A stretch of 64,000 bases of DNA, taken from Cyclobacteriaceae bacterium (lineage in GTDB: Bacteria > Bacteroidota > Bacteroidia > Cytophagales > Cyclobacteriaceae). A program made the translations under genes and the position numbers. Below are positions 58,766 to 64,000 of the stretch, piece after piece; positions within the stretch are counted from its first letter, which is position 1, and each line of letters starts with the position of its first letter. Below the pieces are notes generated by a model. That model was not told the origin of the DNA. It was given only the letters and a program-made list of their open reading frames with translations, and did no database searches. The DNA lies in NCBI GenBank assembly GCA_022842845.1, contig JALHOT010000013.1:1-64000 (forward strand), given 5' to 3'.

Positions 58766-61154
58766 GGCTAAAAGGTATTTCAATAAAGGGAAGCTGATGA
58801 ATTTTGTATCCTTCATTCACGGAGCCCACCGGATCGAAGCTTCTTAAAGGTTGTAAAAAGCGATAGTCATTTTTGTGAACGGGTAAGGCTTGACCGTTTA
58901 CTTTCACTTGTGTGATGGAGTTCAATCCATGGAAGTAAACCTTATACTTTTTATACTGTGACTTGTATTGGCCCTTAGGTGCCTGAATGCTGAGGTGTTG
59001 CTCATGGCCTTTGTGTACAAAGTGTTGGGTGCAGCAGATATCTTGTTCGTAGTTAAAACTTTTCCCATCATCTTCATAGCGCAAATAGCTCATTTCATGC
59101 TGGCCCCTATAGAGGTGAACCTCCAACACTTCGTGCCGGGTTTTAGTATTCATGCCGGCTTGTTCATGCATCATCAGTAAGGATGATGCCTTCACAAACA
59201 CAGGTAATTTATCGGCAGGACATTCTACTATAGTTTCACCTGCAGTAAACTGGGCATCATCATACAAAGAGTACCATGTTGTTTCTGGCAAGTAAACTTT
59301 TACAAGGTCTTTGTAGCTTTCGACAGGGGCCACCAGTAAAGAGGGGCCAAACATATATTGATGCTGGTATTTGCCATCGTATATTTTCGCATCGTGTGGG
59401 TGGTACAAGGCTAAGGTGCGATTGATTGGCATGCCACTTTGTGATGCTTCATAAAAGGCCGAATAAATGTAAGGCATTAAACGATAGCGCAGCTTGATGT
59501 AATTGCGTGATATTTCTTCCACTTCTTCTCCGAAAGACCAAGGCTCTGAATCGCGGCTGTTCACCATCGAGTGACCTCTGAAGAAAGGAGAGAAGGCGCC
59601 TAAAGAAATCCAGCGCGCAAAGAGTTTAGGATGTGCGTCACCCACAAAACCGCCCACATCATAACCGCAGAAAGCGATGCCAGCAAGGCCCATGCTGTTG
59701 AGCATGCGGGTGCCCAGCATCATGTGCTCATCGTTTGCTACATTGTCGCCAGTCCAAACGGCTGCAAATCGTTGTATGCCTGAGAAACCCGCACGGGTTA
59801 AGTTAAAAGGACGGTTGCCCTTCATCAGGGTTTTGGTACCTTCGTAGGTAGCACGGGCCATTTGCATGCCATAGATGTTTCTTCCTCTGCGCATGCTGTC
59901 GCGATGGCCTTCAAAATCGAGTTCAATGTTTTCAGGTAGCTGATTGCCCCAGGTGGCAATCTCATTCATGTCATTCCAGAAACCTTTGATGCCCAGCTTA
60001 ACATAGTCCTGAAATTTTTCTTGCCACCAGGCGCGAGTAGCTGCTTTGGTAAAGTCGGGGAAATGACACCAGCCCGGCCACACCTGAGCAGTAAAATTAC
60101 TGCCATCCGGATACTTGATGAAGACATCTTGTTTTACGCCATCTTCATAGGCGTGGTAGCCTTCTTCTACTTTAATGCCCGGATCACACATGACCACCAC
60201 TTCAAAACCTTTGGCTTGTAAATCTTGCAGCAGTTGCTGAGGATCGCTGAAGTGATCCTTATGCCAGGTGAATATTTTATAGGCCTCCATATAATGGATG
60301 TCGAAGACAATCACATCTGCAGGAATATCTTTTTCATGGAAAGTTTCGGCAATGCTTTTAACTTCTGTGTCAGGGAAGTAACTGTAGCGGCATTGTTGGT
60401 AACCAATGCTCCACTGAGGAGGTAAGGGCATACGACCGGTCAGGTGTGTGTAATGCTCAATCACTTCGGCAACGCTGGTGCCATGAATGAAGTAGTAGTT
60501 CATGTCACCACGATCGACTGAAAAACTGGAGAAGCGGTTATTAGAGGCGCCAAAGTTCACAAAGGATTTGAAGGTATTATCGAGGAAGATACCATAGACC
60601 ATACCGTTGTGAATGCCTATGTAGAAAGGGGTAGAGCAGTATAAGGGATCTGCCCCGGAGTGATAGGCGAAATTATCGGTATTCCAATTTTGGTAACCCT
60701 GTCCTCTTCTGTCTAGCGGACCGACTTTCTCTCCTAAACCAATAAATCTTTCGCCTTCCTGTAGTTTTTTGTAGGTGGTGCTTTGTTCACCATTGAAAGC
60801 AGTGCCAAAGGCATCATCTTCGTTGATGACAATACCCTGCTTGGTAGTAAAGCAAAAGCGCGCAGGATTTTTGCCTATGCTGAGATCAAAGTTTTTGCCT
60901 TGTACCCATACTTTATCTGATTGCTCCTGAATAGTAAAATGATGCTGCCCGGGCGAAGCAATGACAGCATAAGAGAAATCCTCAAACTCTTCCTGCCTAG
61001 AAGCTGTAATCCGCACAATGTGATCGTTATAAAACAAGACACGGAAATTGCCATGGTCTGTTTTACCACTCAGGCCTTGATGGATACTTGTCCATTGCCT
61101 GATCTGTGATAGACTTTGGCTCAGAGAGGAGTGCAGTAGGCTCATAGGTTTCAT
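58740..61154 (-). CDS. GH31 alpha-glucosidase
   Basis: 'GFWNDMNEIATW' nucleophile region, 'AAVWTGDNVANDEHMMLGTRMLNSMGLAGIAFCGYDVGGF'; ATG at 61154 (MKPMSLL) preferred to ORF start 61256. Confidence 0.94.
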   Translation of the reverse strand: MKPMSLLHSSLSQSLSQIRQWTSIHQGLSGKTDHGNFRVLFYNDHIVRITASRQEEFEDFSYAVIASPGQHHFTIQEQSDKVWVQGKNFDLSIGKNPARFCFTTKQGIVINEDDAFGTAFNGEQSTTYKKLQEGERFIGLGEKVGPLDRRGQGYQNWNTDNFAYHSGADPLYCSTPFYIGIHNGMVYGIFLDNTFKSFVNFGASNNRFSSFSVDRGDMNYYFIHGTSVAEVIEHYTHLTGRMPLPPQWSIGYQQCRYSYFPDTEVKSIAETFHEKDIPADVIVFDIHYMEAYKIFTWHKDHFSDPQQLLQDLQAKGFEVVVMCDPGIKVEEGYHAYEDGVKQDVFIKYPDGSNFTAQVWPGWCHFPDFTKAATRAWWQEKFQDYVKLGIKGFWNDMNEIATWGNQLPENIELDFEGHRDSMRRGRNIYGMQMARATYEGTKTLMKGNRPFNLTRAGFSGIQRFAAVWTGDNVANDEHMMLGTRMLNSMGLAGIAFCGYDVGGFVGDAHPKLFARWISLGAFSPFFRGHSMVNSRDSEPWSFGEEVEEISRNYIKLRYRLMPYIYSAFYEASQSGMPINRTLALYHPHDAKIYDGKYQHQYMFGPSLLVAPVESYKDLVKVYLPETTWYSLYDDAQFTAGETIVECPADKLPVFVKASSLLMMHEQAGMNTKTRHEVLEVHLYRGQHEMSYLRYEDDGKSFNYEQDICCTQHFVHKGHEQHLSIQAPKGQYKSQYKKYKVYFHGLNSITQVKVNGQALPVHKNDYRFLQPLRSFDPVGSVNEGYKIHQLPFIEIPFSHEDIQIQY

Positions 61155-61217
61155 CTTAAGGGGATTAAGATAGAGCCAATCACAAGAGTAGCTGAGTAAA
61201 TGCCTATAAAAAATACA

Positions 61218-61235
61218 GAAATCGATTGCGGTTTC
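61218..61235. promoter_or_regulatory. Candidate LacI-type operator upstream of GH31
   Basis: Imperfect palindrome GAAATCG-ATTG-CGGTTTC (6/7 arm pairing). Confidence 0.35.
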
Positions 61236-61261
61236 AATGTAGAAACGCGAAGGCATAAAAA

Positions 61262-61286
61262 AAGCGCGGAAGTTTATTCCGCGCTT
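61262..61286 (-). terminator. Rho-independent terminator downstream of lacI-family gene
   Basis: AAGCGCGGAA-loop-TTCCGCGCTT; T-run on the minus strand. Confidence 0.88.
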
Positions 61287-61311
61287 GTAGCAAGTATATG
61301 CAGTTGGATGC

Positions 61312-62346
61312 CTACTTTTTCATAGATGACTCACGCACAATGAGTCTTGTCTTAAGGAGCTTTACCTCAGGGGCAGGTTCTGGTTTCTTTTTCGCTTTGA
61401 GTTCAATGTGGCGTATGAGAATGCGTGCTGCCTCTTGTCCCATTTCGTAACCGGGTTGGTCAACTGACGACAAAGGTGGTTCCATCAATGAGCTGAGTTG
61501 CCAATTGCTGAAACCGACAATGGCGATGTCTTTTGGGATTTTCAGCCCAGCCTTTCGTATGGCCTGCATGGCCCCCATGGCAGCGGGGTCGTTGCTGGCA
61601 AAGATGGCATCAGGTCTGGGGTTCATGCTCAATAACTTTTCGGTAGCGATTTTACCTTCTTCAGTGGTGCCTTGCGGGCAAAGGGCTACGAGTTTTTCAT
61701 CGAACTTCAATCCACTTTCTGCCAGGGCTTCTTTGTACCCTTCTAATCGTTGCTTGCTGATTTGCAGGTTGGGTGGACCTTCCAGGTGAGCAATGCGCTT
61801 ACAACCTTGTTCAATGAGGTGGAGGGTAGCTTCTTTGGCGCCTACTTTATCATCTACAATAACCTTGCTACTGCCGGGGGTATCATAAATGCGATCGAAG
61901 AATACGATGGGCATTCCTTTAGAGAGAATGTTTTCAATATGTTCAAAGTCTACCGTTTCCCTGCTGATCGACATGAGCATACCATCTACTCGGCTATTAA
62001 AAAGTGCTTTTAAGTCACTCTTTTCGCGGGCCAATGATTCGTTTGATTGGGTAATGATAATGTTATAACCCGCGCTATAGGCTACATCTTCTATACCGGA
62101 AATGACCGTAGAGAAGAAAAAGTGCACAATTTCGGGGATGATGACGCCAATTGTATTGGTTTTGCTGGAGCGAAGACTTAGGGCTACCACATTGGGCTGG
62201 TAGTTGAGTTTTTCAGCCAGTTCGTTTACTGCCTTTTTAGTTTCCGGGCTGATATCCGGGTGGTCTTTCAAGGCTCTTGAAACAGTAGAAGGGGAGATGC
62301 CTAATTCGCGGGCTATATCCTTGATTGTAACTTGATTGAAATTCAT
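61312..62346 (-). CDS. LacI-family transcriptional regulator
   Basis: HTH 'VTIKDIARELGISPSTVSRALKDHPDISPETKKAVNELAEKLNYQPN' and periplasmic-binding-like effector domain. Confidence 0.96.
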   Translation of the reverse strand: MNFNQVTIKDIARELGISPSTVSRALKDHPDISPETKKAVNELAEKLNYQPNVVALSLRSSKTNTIGVIIPEIVHFFFSTVISGIEDVAYSAGYNIIITQSNESLAREKSDLKALFNSRVDGMLMSISRETVDFEHIENILSKGMPIVFFDRIYDTPGSSKVIVDDKVGAKEATLHLIEQGCKRIAHLEGPPNLQISKQRLEGYKEALAESGLKFDEKLVALCPQGTTEEGKIATEKLLSMNPRPDAIFASNDPAAMGAMQAIRKAGLKIPKDIAIVGFSNWQLSSLMEPPLSSVDQPGYEMGQEAARILIRHIELKAKKKPEPAPEVKLLKTRLIVRESSMKK

Positions 62347-62370
62347 AACCTCAAATAAACAAAAATTGCC

Positions 62371-62382
62371 GCAACTTGTTGC
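62371..62382. promoter_or_regulatory. Candidate autoregulatory LacI-type operator
   Basis: Palindrome GCAAC-TT-GTTGC about 25 bp upstream of the lacI-family start codon. Confidence 0.35.
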
Positions 62383-62491
62383 ACAACCGATTGAAAGAAC
62401 TGATTTATAGGTATTTAAAGAGAATCACAAGGGTAAGGGTTCTGGGTCGGATAATGGCAGCTGTGTACCTGCCTAATATTAAGAAACCCGT

Positions 62492-63994
62492 TTATGAAGA
62501 GGTGGTGAGCCAGTTTTTCCCTTTTTGTAGCGAATAAAAAATCTGCAGGCGAATGGATTGATCGGCAGCATTTTTTAGGATATAGTTTAAGTAATCTTCG
62601 GTGGTGGTGTCTTGTTTCACTATTAAGGCAATGCGTTGTAAACCATTGTTGACTGCCTGACTAAAGATGGAGCTAAACAACCAATCTAAGTCTGATTTAG
62701 CAACGGTACTCAATTTTCGACTGTCAACTAACCAGAGGGGCGTATGGTAAATACTCATCATCTCCAGACATTTAACATAAACGACTTTAAAGGGCTCCCC
62801 TTGTACGGGGCGTTGCCACGAAAGATGGCAGTAGTTATAGACAGCGTGGTAAGAGATTTTGATATCAGAATTTTCAAAGAAAAGTTGGTCTTGTAACGAT
62901 TTATAGATCGGCAGTGATAATAAGAATGTGGTGCCCTTATTTACTTCACTGTCAATCTCCAAGGTTCCACCAAGCGACTCTACCTGACTCTTTACTAAAT
63001 ACAATCCGATTCCTTTCCCTTCAATATGGGGGTGGAATCGTTTATACATGTGAAAGATGGATGCACGGTATTTGTCAAGATCGATGCCCAGGCCGTTATC
63101 TGTAAAGCGTATCAAGATGTGATCTTCCTGTATGGCAGTGCTGACCATTACATGGAGATTTCGCTTTGGCGAACGGTATTTGATAGCATTACTTAACAAG
63201 TTGTAAAAAGCGTTATGAATAACCGGTCTGATGGTAAACAAATCAGTAGCGTTGGCGAACGAAGTTTCCAGCCGCATGGTAGGCTCTATGTTGGTTTGCA
63301 AAATGGAAATTATTTTTCCCCATTCCTCCTGTAGGTACACGCGTTCTTTAATCCGGTAAATCTCGTTTCGGATGTCAATGATTTTATTCAAATCTTTTAT
63401 CACCGAGTCTAACTCGTGAGTAGATTTTTGAATGAGTGATATATAGTTTCGTAGATCATCCGGCAAGTTTTGTTCAAACCCTTCAAGCAAGTACGTTAGG
63501 CCCAAAAGCCGTGCTACTGGCGCCCGGAGGTTGTGTGAAACGGTAAAAGAAAATTGACGCAACTCGCTATTGTGTTTAACGAGTTCCTCGTTCGTTTTCA
63601 GTAAGTCGCGGCTTTTGGAGGCTACGAGTTTTTCCAGCTCGGTATTGTGTTGTGCCAGTTCATTTTTTTGGCTTTCAATGATGCGAGAAGACTCTTCCAT
63701 TTTTTCATAACTGGAATTCAACTCTTCTGCTTGTATCAGCATTTCTTCGTGTTGCGCCTCTTTTTCTTCGTTCAATTTTTGCAACGAACTGTTTTTTACT
63801 AAGAGCAGATCATTGACTGACTTTGTTTGTTCTAGAAGCACTTGGTTTTCCCGATCGGTACGGTCTACCGAACGCTTCAGTAAAAATGAACTAATGCTAA
63901 GCGTAGCAAATTGAATGAAAAAGATAACGTTATAGTAGATGAACACATTGAATTGCGCGTATACATCGACCTGTTTCCCCAAAAGTGCAAGCAC
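62492..63994 (-). CDS. Sensor histidine kinase with C-terminal SpoIIAA/STAS-like domain, N-terminus probably beyond window
   Basis: TM, coiled coil, H-box 'FTVSHNLRAPVARLLGL', HATPase 'RFTDNGLGIDLDKY...GKGIGLYLVKSQVE', extra ~125-aa C-terminal domain. Confidence 0.88.
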   Translation of the reverse strand: MLALLGKQVDVYAQFNVFIYYNVIFFIQFATLSISSFLLKRSVDRTDRENQVLLEQTKSVNDLLLVKNSSLQKLNEEKEAQHEEMLIQAEELNSSYEKMEESSRIIESQKNELAQHNTELEKLVASKSRDLLKTNEELVKHNSELRQFSFTVSHNLRAPVARLLGLTYLLEGFEQNLPDDLRNYISLIQKSTHELDSVIKDLNKIIDIRNEIYRIKERVYLQEEWGKIISILQTNIEPTMRLETSFANATDLFTIRPVIHNAFYNLLSNAIKYRSPKRNLHVMVSTAIQEDHILIRFTDNGLGIDLDKYRASIFHMYKRFHPHIEGKGIGLYLVKSQVESLGGTLEIDSEVNKGTTFLLSLPIYKSLQDQLFFENSDIKISYHAVYNYCHLSWQRPVQGEPFKVVYVKCLEMMSIYHTPLWLVDSRKLSTVAKSDLDWLFSSIFSQAVNNGLQRIALIVKQDTTTEDYLNYILKNAADQSIRLQIFYSLQKGKNWLTTSS

Positions 63995-64000
63995 TCCATC

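Overview
The window looks like an ordinary chromosomal segment of a Bacteroidota bacterium. A Cytophagales-like affiliation is inferred from gene content only. It holds about 55 well-supported CDSs, one tRNA and several convincing rho-independent terminators. I found no rRNA, CRISPR array, prophage or insertion sequence. Most genes are housekeeping or core metabolism: accA, tyrS, rpsO-pnp-rpoD, trxB, bshB1, hutU, an LptF/G permease and thioredoxin. Others encode signalling proteins, S41 proteases, transporters and an alpha-glucan utilisation cluster (LacI regulator, GH31, GH13, MFS, esterase). I did not find a clear new defence or biosynthetic system. The observations most worth a second look are: (1) three TGTGTA-N4-TRCACW operator-like palindromes, two of which bracket a promoter-like sequence for a two-gene operon of small unknown proteins (~23.2 kb); (2) a histidine kinase with an extra C-terminal SpoIIAA/STAS-like domain; (3) a YfiR-like protein paired with a HAMP-GAF protein that has no obvious output domain; (4) an ABCG-type transporter with a TerB-like N-terminus; (5) an outer-membrane beta-barrel gene interrupted by a single in-frame TAA; (6) residual Illumina adapter sequence at bases 1-15.
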